Below the pieces are notes generated by a model. That model had not been told where the DNA came from and did not search any database. It saw only the letters and a list, made by a program, of their open reading frames with translations. Shown piece after piece: positions 13,160-26,964 of a stretch of DNA of 64,000 bases (positions within the stretch are counted from its first letter, which is position 1; every line of letters begins with the position of its first letter). Source of the DNA: Metopolophium dirhodum (lineage: Eukaryota; Arthropoda; Insecta; Hemiptera; Aphididae). The position numbers and the translations under genes are program-made. The DNA lies in the NCBI RefSeq assembly GCF_019925205.1, contig NC_083568.1, positions 13,886,393 to 13,950,392 of the forward strand, given 5' to 3'.

Positions 13160-13203
13160 TACATATATATATATATATATAAGACTGCGGTGCAGGGCGT
13201 GAT

Positions 13204-13343
13204 TTAAGGTCGTGTCCTCCTGGCCGCCACGTATGTCTTAAGCGTGCCGAACACGCTGCACGAACCCAAATGGTTTTCTAACTCCGTACAGATTACCATC
13301 CGGCAGTATGGACATTTGGAAATCCAAATGTGTTGCAAACGCC
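13204..13343 (-). CDS. lola: lola alternative terminal exon 5, single variant zinc finger
   Basis: A 140-nt exon found by reading the - strand. Acceptor TTTTGTTTCAG precedes 13343. Entry is phase 1 (G|GG CGT TTG). The 46 codons give GRLQHIWISKCPYCRMVICT, then ELENHLGSC and SVFGTLKTYVAARRTRP, with stop TAA at 13204-13206. Only one finger is possible: C-P-Y-C, then H and C in ENHLGSC, i.e. C2HC. No second pair of cysteines follows, unlike the other seven exons. It could be a genuine one-finger isoform or a degenerated exon. The good acceptor and correct phase favour a real exon. Confidence 0.72.
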
Positions 13344-13344
13344 C

Positions 13345-16300
13345 TGAAACAAAACACGGTGGCGATTAGCGTTGGGTATCAACATTCAACATTGTTTGGT
13401 CTTGTGTGTCGAGTCCACCGAAATAGTATATTTCATTATAGTCATATTATACTCATATACAACCGAAGAGAAGCGTTAGTATTGTAATATAAATAAAAGA
13501 CGGAACAAGCCCGGGCTGTGATAAAGGACTATTGGTTTTTCGTAGCTTCCCCGTGGCGCATGTTTTCGTGACGTCTAGTGCGTCCCTTGCCAACGAGCAG
13601 TACATCATATTCATTTATATTATAATTTATAATCGATAATTTTCGCACCAAAATGGCTGAAAATTAATTTCCTCGTTGTATATAATATTTATATTATGTA
13701 CGCCGGTTTTGTCTTCGCGTCATCTAACTTGCCCCGGCAATGTCCTATACATATATATTATAATGAATAACGATGCACAAACGACAGCGCCTTCACCTCG
13801 AAAAATCACTTTTAATAATATGTATTTTATTTTGGCTAGTATGTGAGTTAAGTTAGGTCGGCCGAATGTGATATAGTACAACGGAATAAAACCAAATATA
13901 TACTTCCGTTCTGAGTACAGATACCTACATAATAATATTTAAGTTATGAAAATATATCCCCTCCCTCCCGTTGACGAAGATCCAGCGATTTCTTTGATCC
14001 GTATATCTACTTAACTTTACCAAAATAAGGATAACCTGCTCAGCGTACGAAATAATTCGTAGGTACCGATTGACTATATCTATTTTCAAAACATTATATA
14101 ATATTATTAATATTGATTGTTACATTTTTAATATAATGTACTTGCGTTTAAAAATCAATACTATAGTCCTATATATACATAATAACTATACAGGCGCAAA
14201 ATTCAATTAGGTAGAACATGCGAACTTATTATTTGGTATTGGTCGATCAGAATATAATTACATATTTTACACCTACATATATATAATATATATTATGTAG
14301 TTTGATTTTATATTTGTCTATATAATATAACACACATATATATATATTATACTATCCACGTTATTACGATTGTATAAAATTAATAATTGAATATTATATA
14401 TGTACACATAATATAGATATATTATAATTATAATAATAATATTGGCGTTTCCAACGGAACATGAACGGCACACGAAAAAAATATATTGTATATTATATAA
14501 TAATACTTTTATAATTCAATTGATATTATATTATAAGTATTGATGACAATAATTATTATTAAGCGACAAAATGGACTAGATATACAAAATGAACTAAGGA
14601 AACTTGTTAATCATTCATATATAATTTTTATAAATACACATCATATACATTGTAATAATACACGAGTAATAATATTAATTTTGTGCTCATACCTGACTAG
14701 ATTCATGGACCGCCACGTTAAGTAGAGGTATTACACTTACATAATTATATATAAGTAGTTTTTATTTTTGTAATTATTTCTATATAAAGGTCATGACTAA
14801 TCAAGGAACTCAATTTCATTGCACTAAATAATAATTAAAAATAAAAACAAAAAAAATAAACACAAATACATATAAATGACTATACTTTATCCATAATATG
14901 AGTTAGTTGAAAAAACAAAAGAAATCCTTAACATAAAAAAATCGTCATATTACAATACAGTCGTGTGTCAGTGTCACATATACGCATATCATGTCGCAAA
15001 CTATTACAATATTATTAATATTAAAATATACAAATTGTTGAGTATGAATTTTATTACAATATATTATATAATATATTGTAGGAGCCATTTTCAATTAAGT
15101 AAAAATAAAAATGTTATAGAAATATCAGAGGCAGGGTGTTTTTAATTTTTCGTCAGAAAACTATAGGTACGATGAATGGTCGAGACAAAGTGCAGGATTG
15201 AGTTTGGAAATGCGTTCGATCGGGTCACCACGTTTTCAACACTCGTTATAAAACCCTTAACCCTCCCGGTGGCGTACAGACAGTACCTATAAATGAGTCT
15301 ATTTAGGTGGTGCAAACATATAAACGGCCGCCAAATGTGTTCTACACGATACAAGTGGGCCACCCACTTAGACGATCGACCAGAAAACCACTACAGAATA
15401 TAATTGCAGTATATCTGCCTACACATTTGTCACGGAGTTTTGATTTTTGAATTTACATATATTAATTTAATAAATATTGCATTGGCTATATTATATTATG
15501 ATTATTATGATCGACGGACACAGCATTTTCTCAGTTTGTTGAAAATTTAACGTTATTGTAGGCCTATATATAGGTACTCACTCCCCCCCCCCCAGACCCG
15601 TACAAATTCCTATTTATGAACACGAGGCAGTGGCGTATCTGTGGCAGGGGCGTATATCCCCCGACCAAATTGTGTACACAATACAACAACATGTAAATAA
15701 TAATATGAATATATGTGTAATGTGTACCTATACTGATTACTGAATATGTCTATTAACATTTTTTTATCTCTCCCCCTCGTGAAAATATCCTTGATACGCT
15801 ACTGACACAATGTTCAACTGAACACGATGATACAAGAATAATTTTATTTGCACTACCCGAATTACCTACAATTGTTTAGTCGTTAAAAAAAATGTTTATA
15901 TCAGAAAAATTTGAAAGAATCGCTGTTAAAAAAACGTATTGATCGTATTCTCACACGGCACACAAAATATTGTTGATTAAACTTAAAATCATTAACCCTA
16001 AAATAATCATAATTTTTCCACAATACATAATATTTGTGTTTTGTGCGTTTTTGAAATTAGAATAGAAAAACAAAAATTCAAAATACAATTTACATTTATG
16101 TGACAATTATCTTAAAAAGTAAATTCGTGTCTGACTTTGGTATAATATACCTATTAGATCCAATGACAATATTATGATCCAATTCACTCGGCATGTTTGG
16201 TAACATAGATGCAAATTAACGCATTTAATCGAACCAACTAAGTTTAATATTGTGCTGTACGAACCCATCAACAATATTGTAATAATAATGTGTTATCTTA

Positions 16301-17212
16301 CGTCACTTTATATATTATGTTTGATACAATATTGTTCAATTGTTGACTATACCTATAGTTATGGTTTAAAGTTTCAACTATCAATAAAATATGTTTATAC
16401 GTTTGGCAAATGTTTTGTTGTATTTTTTTGAGAAAAAATATGAATTATACAATATAATATTATGTACACGAATATAATTAATGTAAAATTAAAGTAAATA
16501 ATTATTTTTGACTAGATACATTTCAAATCAGACGAAAGTATAAATAAAAATATTGATATAAATAGAAAGATATCTCTTCACCGTATATTATTTTGTTGAT
16601 AGGAGAGAACTTTAGTCTTACATTCAATCTTATTATCTAATGACTATAATGTATTCGATGTCTATAAACATTTCGCGGTACAATAACCCGAGTACCCGAA
16701 TACGATAAAACTAAATAAAATAAAAATAAAAACCAGTATTCATCTAACACACACTACGAATAAAAAAAATAAAACATATGATTTTCTTTGCATGAATAAA
16801 TTGCACGAAAAACGAAAAAAAATAGACTAGATTGCGTTGTTCCATATTTGACTAGCAAAAATAATACATATTATAATAATAATTGTATTATGCTGCGTAA
16901 GGTATAAATAGTTTTTTGTTGTTGTTTTTATATCCCTAAGCGAGTTCACCCACGCATATAATATCTTATAATATACACTTCGTTAGATAAATAATAATAA
17001 TATGGGCCTTTAGATGTACGCAAGACCTGTGATATTATTATAATCGGTGTGGTCAATAATATAATAGTAATTATAATATACGGGCAAGGTCGAAAAATTA
17101 AAAAACGTTTTGAATTAAATATACACAAATTTGACGGACCATACACACACACACACACACACACCCGCGCGCGCACATGAATGAATATTTAAATACGAAG
17201 TACGTTTTTGTT
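13345..17212. other. lola intron between terminal exons 5 and 4
   Basis: AT-rich, about 3.9 kb. It contains long TA/TAT low-complexity tracts (14.1-14.5 kb), a candidate 177-bp hAT-like MITE (15628-15804), and a (CA)n tract at about 17143-17165. A 73-codon open frame on the - strand at 15142-15363 has no recognisable domain and I do not call it. Confidence 0.5.
15628..15804. mobile_element. Candidate hAT-like MITE
   Basis: Begins CAGTGGCGTATC and ends GATACGCTACTG (inverted, one mismatch). The 8-bp flanks (ACACGAGG and ACACAATG) match at only five or six positions, so the target duplication is degraded or absent. Confidence 0.5.
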
Positions 17213-17628
17213 CTAGTTTCCCAGCTTCTGGATTTTAGAATTCCAGTTTTGGGCCAAACTCTGGTTTTTTAGGTGCAACACCAGTATCGTCTGAGAGGGT
17301 GACGACGTCGCGGTGGTGGACGTGGACACGGCGGTGATTGGCAACGCGTCCGGGCACGGCGGCGGCAGTTTGAGTATGCGCTGCACGGTGGACGTGGACG
17401 ACGTGGACGCCGAGGACGAAGGGCTTTCGTCGAACAGGATGTGCGGACACAGGATGACGTGCTTGTTCAGGCGGCTGGTGTGCTTGAAGCTCATGCCGCA
17501 GCGAGGACACGCGTGTTGCGGACCCTTGTCGCAGCGGTCCTCCCGGATGTGTCTCTTTAAGCTCTGCTTCCACTGGTACACCTTGCCGCAGAGCTTACAC
17601 TCGAACTTCTCGGCCAACAGGTCTGAAT
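17213..17628 (-). CDS. lola: lola alternative terminal exon 4, paired zinc fingers with Ser/Thr-rich tail
   Basis: Acceptor ..ACCGATGGTTTCAG precedes 17628. Entry is phase 1 (G|AT TCA GAC). The sequence is DSDLLAEKFE, finger 1 CKLCGKVYQWKQSLKRHIRE-DRC, linker DKGPQHA, finger 2 CPRCGMSFKHTSRLNKHVILC, then a tail of about 70 residues rich in Ser, Thr and Pro (SPSSSASTSSTST..., LPPPCPDALP), stop TAG at 17213-17215. The tail is longer than in the other exons. The exon is GC-rich, and the two other long frames here (one per strand) are shadows. A (CA)n/(CG)n microsatellite lies just downstream at 17143-17176. Confidence 0.93.
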
Positions 17629-18326
17629 CTGAAACCATCGGTACGCCAGGTAAATCTCACACGTCATAATATCGTGGCCAACGGCCAAACTTAAGTGTTA
17701 TTATAGATAGGTGTAGCCGTACATAATATTATATGAGTATACGAGTGGCACATTTTATATTATATTTTTAAAAACGATACCTATTATCGTAATAATGGTA
17801 TGAACATTTATACTAAACTACAATAAAACGATTAACCTAACAGCCACTTATGTGTCTTATTAAGTTCGATTTTAAGTTTTCTGTAAAAAAATAAGAATAT
17901 AACTTTATACAATTACCTACACCAATAAATTCCGACATTACAGCGCATAACGAAGACTGAGTACTGACTACTGACTTCTTTAAATGGTAGCGACGTAGAG
18001 TACTACCGTCGTCCTATTCATACCCTCCCCCCCCCCCTCACCCACTCCACAACCAATCCAAACACTGAATATTTTCAGTTTATCATCCGGTAAAACATTA
18101 TCCTTGCCAATGAAAATCTTAAGTTAAATATTTCAATAATTTTAAATTTGACGCAGATGGCTCTAATAGTTACATATTCCAATTAAGTACCTAATAATTA
18201 TATTAACTAATTAGCGTTTGTTAGTCTTTGTTCTTGATACATAAGATTTAATAATTATAAATAGGTAATTATTAAATAATAAGTTTCTTATCAAGTAAAA
18301 ATAATTGTTGATACTTGTATCCCGTA

Positions 18327-18871
18327 CCAGCCCGGATTAAGGGGGGCACGGTCCCGGGGCCCATCTTTATTCCCAAAATATATTTTTTTAACATACCAAT
18401 AGTTTTCAAAAAAAAAAATTATTTAGCCTATGTAAATTAGGTATTTCAGTTAAAAGTATTAATGCATATTATACTAAACTTTAGAGGACCATAGTTAATA
18501 ACCTAGCGAACCCAAATTGATTATTTGACTGTCAAAATGTTCAGAAAAAAAGCTTTTCCGGAATCTATAAAAAAAATATAGTGGTAACCATTTAAAAATT
18601 TTGAAAATGTTGTAAAAAAAATTGCCTGTTAAAAATAAAGAAACACGTCTTTTTTATTTTAACGAAACTCCATATAATCGATCCATAATTAAAAAAAACC
18701 CGCGTACAATGACATAAGATACACTCTGTATATTTTTTATACAGTAAAAACTGATATAATAATATAAAATCGTTAATATGTAATGATATAATTATTTTGA
18801 AGTTAAAGTTGAAAGGGGGCCCACTAAGTATGTGGTGTACCGGGGCCCATTTGATCCTTAATCCGGGCTTG
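18327..18871. mobile_element. hAT-type MITE with 8-bp target duplication
   Basis: 545 bp with 16-bp terminal inverted repeats (CCAGCCCGGATTAAGG at the left; CAAGCCCGGATTAAGG as reverse complement of the right, one mismatch) flanked by perfect 8-bp direct repeats ATCCCGTA at 18319-18326 and 18872-18879. The subterminal regions share GGGGCCCA inverted. There is no transposase frame. The 8-bp duplication is the hAT superfamily hallmark. Confidence 0.88.
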
Positions 18872-20154
18872 ATCCCGTAGGTACCTAAACAGGTATATAT
18901 TTTTAGGTACCTATATATAGGTGTATATTATTAGAAGAAGTGTATTGGGTATATAAAAATATGTCTTAGAACAATAAGAGATATTAAATGAAATATTTCA
19001 TAAATCAACAATGGACTATGATTTCAAATGATAAATTTGTATAGAAAATAATATAGTTGATACGATTATTCAAAGATAGTAAATCAAAGTAATAAAACAT
19101 ATAATTTTTTTAAATACAATAATTTATTGTAGTATAAAATATGTGTTAATACTGCAATTATTTTGCATTATTTACTAGAAAATAGAAGCAAAAAACGTAA
19201 AATAAATTTATTATATTATGGCTTTAATTGTTTAACGTATGGTACAAATGTACGATTTGTCCCACCTATATTTATATTACATCACATATTCACATGAACA
19301 CAAATATTTACACCTGCATGATAGGTATCGCTAGAATAAACTTACTAAATTAATTGTTTATAATAAACATCAATAGGATACTGAATCTAAATACACATAA
19401 TATTATATATAATGATTAATTGAGTCCATACTCCATTGGGTTCAAACTAACTATGTAAATATAAATAAATTGATGATGAATAATTATTTATTTTGCCCTA
19501 TACACGTAACCATTCTTTCGATCTATTGTCTTAAGATAAATATCAACTAAATTTATCCTTAAGGTTCAATATTTAAAAATAAAATACAATTATGGATTGT
19601 GATTTAATTATTTTTAATATTTAATAAAAATCATAATTATTTTTTAACATTGATAGGAGGTACCTGCTATAGTCATAGTTATTGTATAAATCAGCTATTA
19701 TCTACACTGATAATTATTTTTTTAATATATTATATATTATATAACATGTAACATTTTTGAAAAGTGAACCAGTCAACAGATACTAGTATACTATACGTCT
19801 ATATCATAGGAAATCTTTTGTTTTTTGTTCATTTGTTAAAATAGTAGGTACTTACCAATAGGTGACCTACAAATAAACGTTTTATAGTTTCAACTGTCAA
19901 TCTATAAAACTGATTTACTGTTCATTTACCTTATCATTATCATTATATTTAGGCACATTTTATAGGAGGGGGGATTGTACATTTGGAGGGGCTAAGCCCA
20001 TATTCAATATTTAATTTAGGCCCTCCAAACATTACGTACATTATATTGTGTTTTGAGGTTAAAATAAGGGAGTGGGTAAAACATACACGGGTCAGTTTTT
20101 TTACACTCAAAATAAATTGAAACGTCGTTTATGAATGAGACTAACGATTTAAGA

Positions 20155-20470
20155 AGTCATCGTAGTCTGCCCATGTGCTGTTTCCGTCTAATGCATAACA
20201 TAGCAACATTTGGGTACGTTCAGCATTTTCAATTTTATGTTGTCAGCTTAAATGTAAATTAATGTATTGAGCATTTTTAAATTTTAATATTTTACATACG
20301 TACTCATTAAAATAACGTAAAAAAACTAATATGATAACACAAATAATAATATTACTTATTAGTTATTATCTTTAAGTTATATAATAGCAAATTCACTCTA
20401 ATATTAAAAATTTGAACGGCTGAACGTAAACTTGGTATGTTGGCTATTTGCAAGACCGCAGAAAGAACTT
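20155..20470. mobile_element. Degraded fold-back MITE
   Basis: The left part carries GGGTACGTTCAGCATTTTCA and the right part, inverted, carries ACCAAGTTTACGTTCAGCCG. Both resemble the arms of the fold-back at 43448-43848 (ACCAAATTTACGCTCAGAAA). Poorly preserved; boundaries approximate. Confidence 0.45.
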
Positions 20471-21798
20471 AGTATACGGATGTGACGTTCTCTAAGTTTT
20501 TTAAGTTAGAAGAGAATAAATTACTTTTCGTTCTAAAGTTTTTATAAGGAATAACTTGATAATATTTACATTTATATTTTATAGTAATGTAAAATATGAC
20601 TAACCTAATTTAATAAGTAAAAATTACAGAACCATGGTTAGGTGCACCTAAAATTATTTTATTATTGGGAATAGCTCTTATCCCTATACTTTATAATCAC
20701 ATTATTTAATATAGGGAATATGTACACTTACATTTAAATCAAATGAATAGAATACTATCTTAAAAGTTATAACATAAAAATATATTAGGCCCTGTTTGAC
20801 ATGTAGATGTATTATATACATACTCATTACACAAATATTACAGGTATTTGTATATATTTTTTAAAATGGATATTATACATAAAATAGTTTAACTTTAATA
20901 AATGGTGAATTTTTCTTCCTACAACTGAAAATACTTTATTTGATCTTTATATTTTTATAATATATGCTTGATTAAAATACGATTATTTTTTTTATTTTAC
21001 CCAACAATTTAAATATTTTCCCTGGAGACTTAAATATGTAGTCATAATACGATGTATTACTTACGTGATGGAGTATTGAATCTCGTGCCTATTCAGTCGG
21101 AATAAAATCGTACTTACTACGGATGGTTAGACTAAAATAAAAGTATACAAAAAAATAATAAATAAAACGCAACTAAAAATGAACACAAAAACTTCTCATC
21201 TAGTAAAACACAAAAAATATCTAAAACAAAACATTTAGTAACACAAATACTTACCTTTCAATTTTGTGTTTTTAAGATTTACTGAGCAAATAGGGAGATA
21301 CTGGAAGAGTATCGTATTCTATAAATATTTTATAGAAATTGTATCAGTTATTGAGTACATAACATATTTAAATAGTATATATATTTTGAATAACGCTTAA
21401 GTAAGTATCAAAACATAAATAAGTATAAAGCTTAAGTAAAACTCCAATATAATATAATATGGTCAAATAGTTTGTACAACCCAGTATTAGCTTAAAAAAA
21501 ACTAAAAATCTACACTCTAAAAATCATATTAACATTCAATAAAAAAAAGTAAGATCTGTCGATACGTAATCATTAAGTTCAGTTCCAAAAAATAGATTAT
21601 TCATTAAGTAGATAATTTGTAATATTTGTTGACTATAACAAAAAATAAACATTATACATACAAAATATCAAATTATCATAGTATCAGACAAACTTAAAAT
21701 ATAATAGTAAAATTTGGCACTAAAAGATCGTAAACGATAAAAAAAATATATATTTATTTATTATAGTAATATAATAATAATAATTGAGCATTCTTCTA

Positions 21799-22073
21799 TT
21801 ATTGGTGTACGACTTTCGGGTCTTCGAACACCGAGTTTTGTACTACAGACGTCGGAGGTTTGTGATAATTGCGCACGTGCTTTAACAGGTTGGATCGAAC
21901 CTTGCACCTGTACGGGCAATGAGGACACAAGCATCGGGGTTCTTTGCCGCATTCGTTTTGCAGGTGACTCTTAAGCGAGCTCCTCCATTTGTACGTTCGG
22001 CTACATTTCGGACACTCGTAACGCACAGTCGTCGAGTTATCGAGAGTGGTGCCGGTGATGGCAAACATGAAGT
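21799..22073 (-). CDS. lola: lola alternative terminal exon 3, paired zinc fingers
   Basis: Acceptor ATTATTTCCTACAG precedes 22073. Entry is phase 1 (G|AC TTC ATG). About 18 residues (DFMFAITGTTLDNSTTVRYE) lead to finger 1 CPKCSRTYKWRSSLKSHLQN-EC, the lola-type linker GKEPRCL and finger 2 CPHCPYRCKVRSNLLKHVRNYH, then KPPTSVVQNSVFEDPKVVHQ and TAA at 21799-21801. The in-exon ATG is not needed as a start because the exon joins the BTB donor in frame. Confidence 0.94.
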
Positions 22074-24455
22074 CTGTAGGAAATAATAAATTGCAATTAC
22101 GCCTACAATATAGATCGAGCTGTGCTTCACACCGATGGTAACTTTAAAAAACGTGCTGTAATTTAAATCTAATTGGAAAAAAAAATTCGCACAACAGGAG
22201 GAATAATGACCAACACGATAAATCGTTTTTCGTCTAATTGAAAATCCCAAAACTATAGTATTATATAAACGCATACGCGTACATACATGAACAATTTTTT
22301 TTTTTATAAATGTATTATGCCCCGTGATTAGTTAGTCCAATGTGACCCAGAGTGCAGGCACAACTCGAATATATTTAAAACATTTTTTAATAAGGAGCAA
22401 CCACAAAAGCATGCGCGAACAACCCAAAATCTTGCTATTAATATTATATTACGTATATTTAAGTAGGTATACATAATTATTTAAATACATTTTTTCAATA
22501 ATTTCAAGGGTAATAAAATAAAATTAATACTTACTTGATGACAGTACTTACAGGTACCTAAGCGCATGTTCATATACATATATATATATATATAATCCAA
22601 AGCAAAAATGAAATTTAAATTTATATAAATGGATTCCCAAGTTAGTACATTGACACTTACAAAAATATGATAATAAACATATCGCCCTTTGGACATGACA
22701 AAAACCAAACTTTTGAAACACCCCATAGCAGAGCAAGCAACAATGAATGATACACCATATATTTTTGTAAGGGTGAAGAGAAAGGTTGCCTAAATATGAA
22801 TACAATATTAATATCAACACTAAAAAAAAAAACTTATAAATTCGTTAAAAATTTCATGTTTTTTTTTGTTTTAATAAAAATAATACAATAAAAAGCAATG
22901 GATGTAAACATAAATACTCATGGGATAATTAATGAAGTAATACATGATAATATATGGGGGCTTAAAGGGAAACAATAAAATAATTAATAATACGAAACAA
23001 AAATGAAATTATATAATCTAATGAGGATAATAATGATTGAAATAAATATAAATTCAATTAATAACTAAATAAAAAAAAAAACGAAGTGCTTAACTTAATA
23101 AATAATACTTATTAACAAATTAGTATGACACATTATGAATATTTGATTTTATGTGCATAGACTAAGATTTTAAATTTGTATTATTAACACAATAAATATA
23201 TAATAATCCATTTATACACTAACAATAGTTTTATACATGTTTGTAATAAAAATATCTCCATTAGGATAAAAAATTTTTTTTTATATAATATGGCAAAACA
23301 AGTAAATTGAAGTTGAAAATAAATATTAAATAATCTACAAGAAGTATTTTTTCAAATGGCACTTTTTGGTGGGGAAAATAGAAGATTACATAAATAAAAA
23401 GATTTGTTAAGCATCTTAAACTAAAATAAAAATGTTTTTCTAAAACAAACAAAATAAATGCAAATAAAACAGTACAGACAAAAAGGCACGATTATCACAT
23501 GGTTTCTGCCGACTGGCAATCAACATTGATCAATACAAAAATATATTTTAAACATTCTTAAAATCAGACTTTTTAAAGTTGGTTAAAAAATAATTTGATT
23601 GTGCAATATAACATTTTTTGATTATAAATTGATTTCAGTTTCATTTTTGGTATAATTGTGCCCAACTAACATTATACGAGTATATATCACACTTATATAT
23701 ATATATATATTACGGTAGGCATTATCATATAGAATGTTCTTAAATACATTAGTGGAGATTGGCCGAGGACACTAATTAGGATAACATATAATTATGTACA
23801 TAATAACAATTCGTTGCAAAACATGACTTATTTCAAATAAATAGCATAATTAATGGCGATTTTAACAATCCAACAAGCTAACATACATATCGACTAGGCC
23901 AACAAATAAAATGAATCATATCACAGTTGGAGTACTATTATTAAATAATTTAAAAATGATATTATCATTAAGGGCTAAAGTGGAAATAAGTATTTTTAAT
24001 TTCTCAAAATGTATAATTATTATATACAACACAAATTGTGTTTGTTTATGTTTAAATACAAATGCACAAATACATTTATCATATGTGTTTGTATTTACTA
24101 TACAAAAAATCAAATAGTAGCAAAAAGATTATTTGGGAATGAAATATCTAGTGTAAATCAAAAGTGAAATGTAAATAGTAATTATTACTTATTGAAGTCA
24201 ATTGGACTAATTAAAATCGCCAGATGTTATACGCCTAACTCTTAACTTAATTTACTACGATACAATAAATAATTTGTGTACACAATGTAAACAATTGTAT
24301 ACTTCATTGGCACTTTTAACACTTAAGACTAAAGTCTAAAAAAAATATTTTGATATTCGCATATATAAAAACCATTTTCATTACACGGACTTGAACAATA
24401 TGACCAGTCAATATGTGAACATTACGGCACTTTAGTTTGATTAAAAAGTTTGTAC
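22074..24455. other. lola intron between terminal exons 3 and 2
   Basis: 2.4 kb of AT-rich sequence with (TA)n runs near 22576 and 23694. I see no exon or well-bounded element in it. Confidence 0.45.
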
Positions 24456-24928
24456 TTATGAGTTAATATCTCCTACAGCTGTTGCCGTTGTTGCAGCTGT
24501 CGTAGTTTGTCCAGTAATATTTTGAAATTCTTCTGAGCATTTTTCTCTATGCATACGTTCAATATGCCGAGCAACGTGCATTTTTTGTTTAGCTCTGTAA
24601 TTGCAAAATGGACATTGGAATTGTGGGTCTTTTCCGCACTCCCATTTTTGATGATTGCGTAATGAGCTTTTAAGTTTATAATGCCTTCCGCAACGTGGGC
24701 ATTCTACTCCACCACTCGTGCTTGGTGAACTTGCATTACTGATTTGTAACGTGTCATTAGGTGAAGTTGGATCAAACTTACAGTTGTTGTAGTAGTTAGT
24801 GAATTTGAAATTTATGGCAGACATTGGGCCATTTGGGCCAAATGAATTGAAAAGCGGCACAAGGGATCGTTGAGTAGGAGGATATCCATCCCAGTTTTCA
24901 CCTCCATCCTGCCATCTTTTTATTATTT
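24456..24928 (-). CDS. lola: lola alternative terminal exon 2, paired zinc fingers
   Basis: Acceptor GATCCTTTACAG precedes 24928. Entry is phase 1 (G|AA ATA ATA). It encodes about 85 residues of Gly/Pro/Asn-rich linker (EIIKRWQDGGENWDGYPPTQ...), then finger 1 CPRCGRHYKLKSSLRNHQKW-EC, linker GKDPQFQ and finger 2 CPFCNYRAKQKMHVARHIERMH, then a tail with a Thr/Ala run (TTTAATTATAV) and TAA at 24456-24458. Its fingers are closest to those of the exon at 26965-27161, which suggests an old exon duplication within the array. It has the longest pre-finger linker of the eight exons. Confidence 0.94.
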
Positions 24929-26964
24929 CTGTAAAGGATCCGAATAACAAACATGACAGAAAAATTTAGACAATAAATCAAAAGGAGGGAAAAATAGCTT
25001 CCGATGACATTAATTTTTTATATGACATGTTCCCCTTAATGATTTTCTTGATCGAAATACATAGAAAATGGAATTTTTTAAATGTTTTTATTTATTTAAA
25101 TACATTTAGATAGTTATATTTTCAATCAAATTCAATGCAGTAAAATTTTTATATTTCTTAACCAATTTGGTGTAGTCAATAGAATAACAGTATAAAAAGT
25201 CTTAGTAATTCTTATATTTGCAAGAGTTAAAATTACGTACCTAATAGTTTATAAATTAACTGACACCAGAAACATTAACTTACATATAAAACAATTAATT
25301 TGTTTTAACATGATGCTAATTACTTGTATGTGTTAATATATGAGTATTTTGGCGTGGCGTTAAACATTCTAACAGCAATGATATTTATTTTTTAAAAAGC
25401 CAATAGCCTAATAGAACATTCATTAAATATTAATAATTATTTAATTTATGTATATACATATATATAAATAAATACACTTATACATAATATTGTTTATGTA
25501 TATATAAATATATATATTTATATATATATATGCATATATGAAAGTATAATAGAAGACAGTATAGAAGATATGTTAAACCAATCCAAGCGCAACAACATTA
25601 ATATTAGTTATTATATATTTATTCATGACTTACGCACTATCATACTTCGGACACAAATTTCACGATGAAATAGTGATAGACCAATATAAAAACAATAAAT
25701 ACATAAAATGTTAATTTGCGTAGATCTAAATATAATTCAAAAGAAGAAGGCATTTTGGATCCTACTATAGTTTTATGTAAAAATAATTTAACTAAAACTG
25801 GGTATAGTGAAACGTACACTCCCAACACTCACGAGGATAAGACTTAGTAGTGATGTTTGTTTAAGATAAGGTTTATCTTAGTTCCACTTTATGAAGGAGT
25901 ATTGTGTACAAAATTATTATTCAACAGGTCGCAAATTGTTGGAGTGAATTTGAATAACAATTATTTATGTTAATGACATGCTAATTACCAAATATATAGA
26001 TAGTTAAAAAAAAATAGAACATTTTCTTTTTTTACCAAACAATTAGTGAACAACACAGGAAATCATAATATATATAATATGATAATGAAAATGCTTGATG
26101 GTTATATTTAGTATTTATCATGTGTGGACATTTTCCAATGAAAGTCTTAAATCTAATTGAAATTCATAAGGTACGAATAGGCTTTCTCCTGTGTTCCTAA
26201 ATAAACTTTTTGAATTGTTAATTACAATGTTATGGTATTTTAACCTTTTTTGGTTTAGTAACATGTACAGACAAATACAGTACATCAGAAATAAATGTAG
26301 GTGATATCTAATAAAACTAATAAGTAATGGCTAATAATTACACATTTTCCTTTGAGTTGCAATCATACTATTAGGTAGCAGAATAATACTATTTTTGTTT
26401 AATAAATGGACAATTAAAACGAAAATAATAACATTTAATCAAAAAGTACCATAAGACTTAGTAAATTGACATTTAAAAACATACAAATAATTAACAATAT
26501 TTAAGGATAAAAATTAATTGTTTATAAATTTTATATTATTTTAACTAGTTTATGTTGAATGTACTATTTAAAGTAAATATACAAATTGTTAGAATTAAGG
26601 TAAAAAACAATTAACATTATTATTTTATAAATATAATTACAAAACACAGCCCTTTAATCATAAAACATAGAAGGAAAAAAATATAATTACTTTAAATTTA
26701 CATTGCCTTATTCAATAGACAATAGTATAAAATATGTCCATAAAATGTGAACTAAACATTTATATATAATATATATGAGACTTGTCTAGAATTTGTACAT
26801 TAATGTTTATTGCTATTTATTGAAAATTCAGTCTATTTTAATAAACACAGTAATGATGACAATTAATATTATAAGAGTTAATATCCTATTCCCATCCAAA
26901 AAAAAATATTGGAGCATTTTTTTCTGAATACAGAAAATTTTAAAATTTTAAATATAATATAATG
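24929..26964. other. lola intron between terminal exons 2 and 1
   Basis: 2 kb, AT-rich, with TATA-type low complexity at about 25440-25535. No exon or bounded transposon recognised. Confidence 0.45.

Larger units (their letters stand above)
17629..21798. other. lola intron between terminal exons 4 and 3
   Basis: 4.2 kb, AT-rich. It contains a well-defined hAT MITE (18327-18871), a decayed fold-back element (about 20155-20470), and C-rich patches near 18028. No coding exon that I can support. Confidence 0.5.

Noticed and set aside
15142..15363. 73-codon - strand frame as a further lola terminal exon without fingers
   Set aside because: No convincing phase-1 acceptor and no recognisable motif; kept out of the gene model.
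17143..17176. CRISPR-like short repeats
   Set aside because: Plain CA/CG dinucleotide microsatellite; no spacers.
17313..17669. 118-codon + strand and 112-codon - strand frames
   Set aside because: Alternative frames of the GC-rich lola exon at 17213-17628; no domain.
23911..24117. Overlapping 65-68 codon frames on both strands
   Set aside because: AT-rich intron sequence giving Ile/Asn/Lys-rich frames; no splice or domain evidence.
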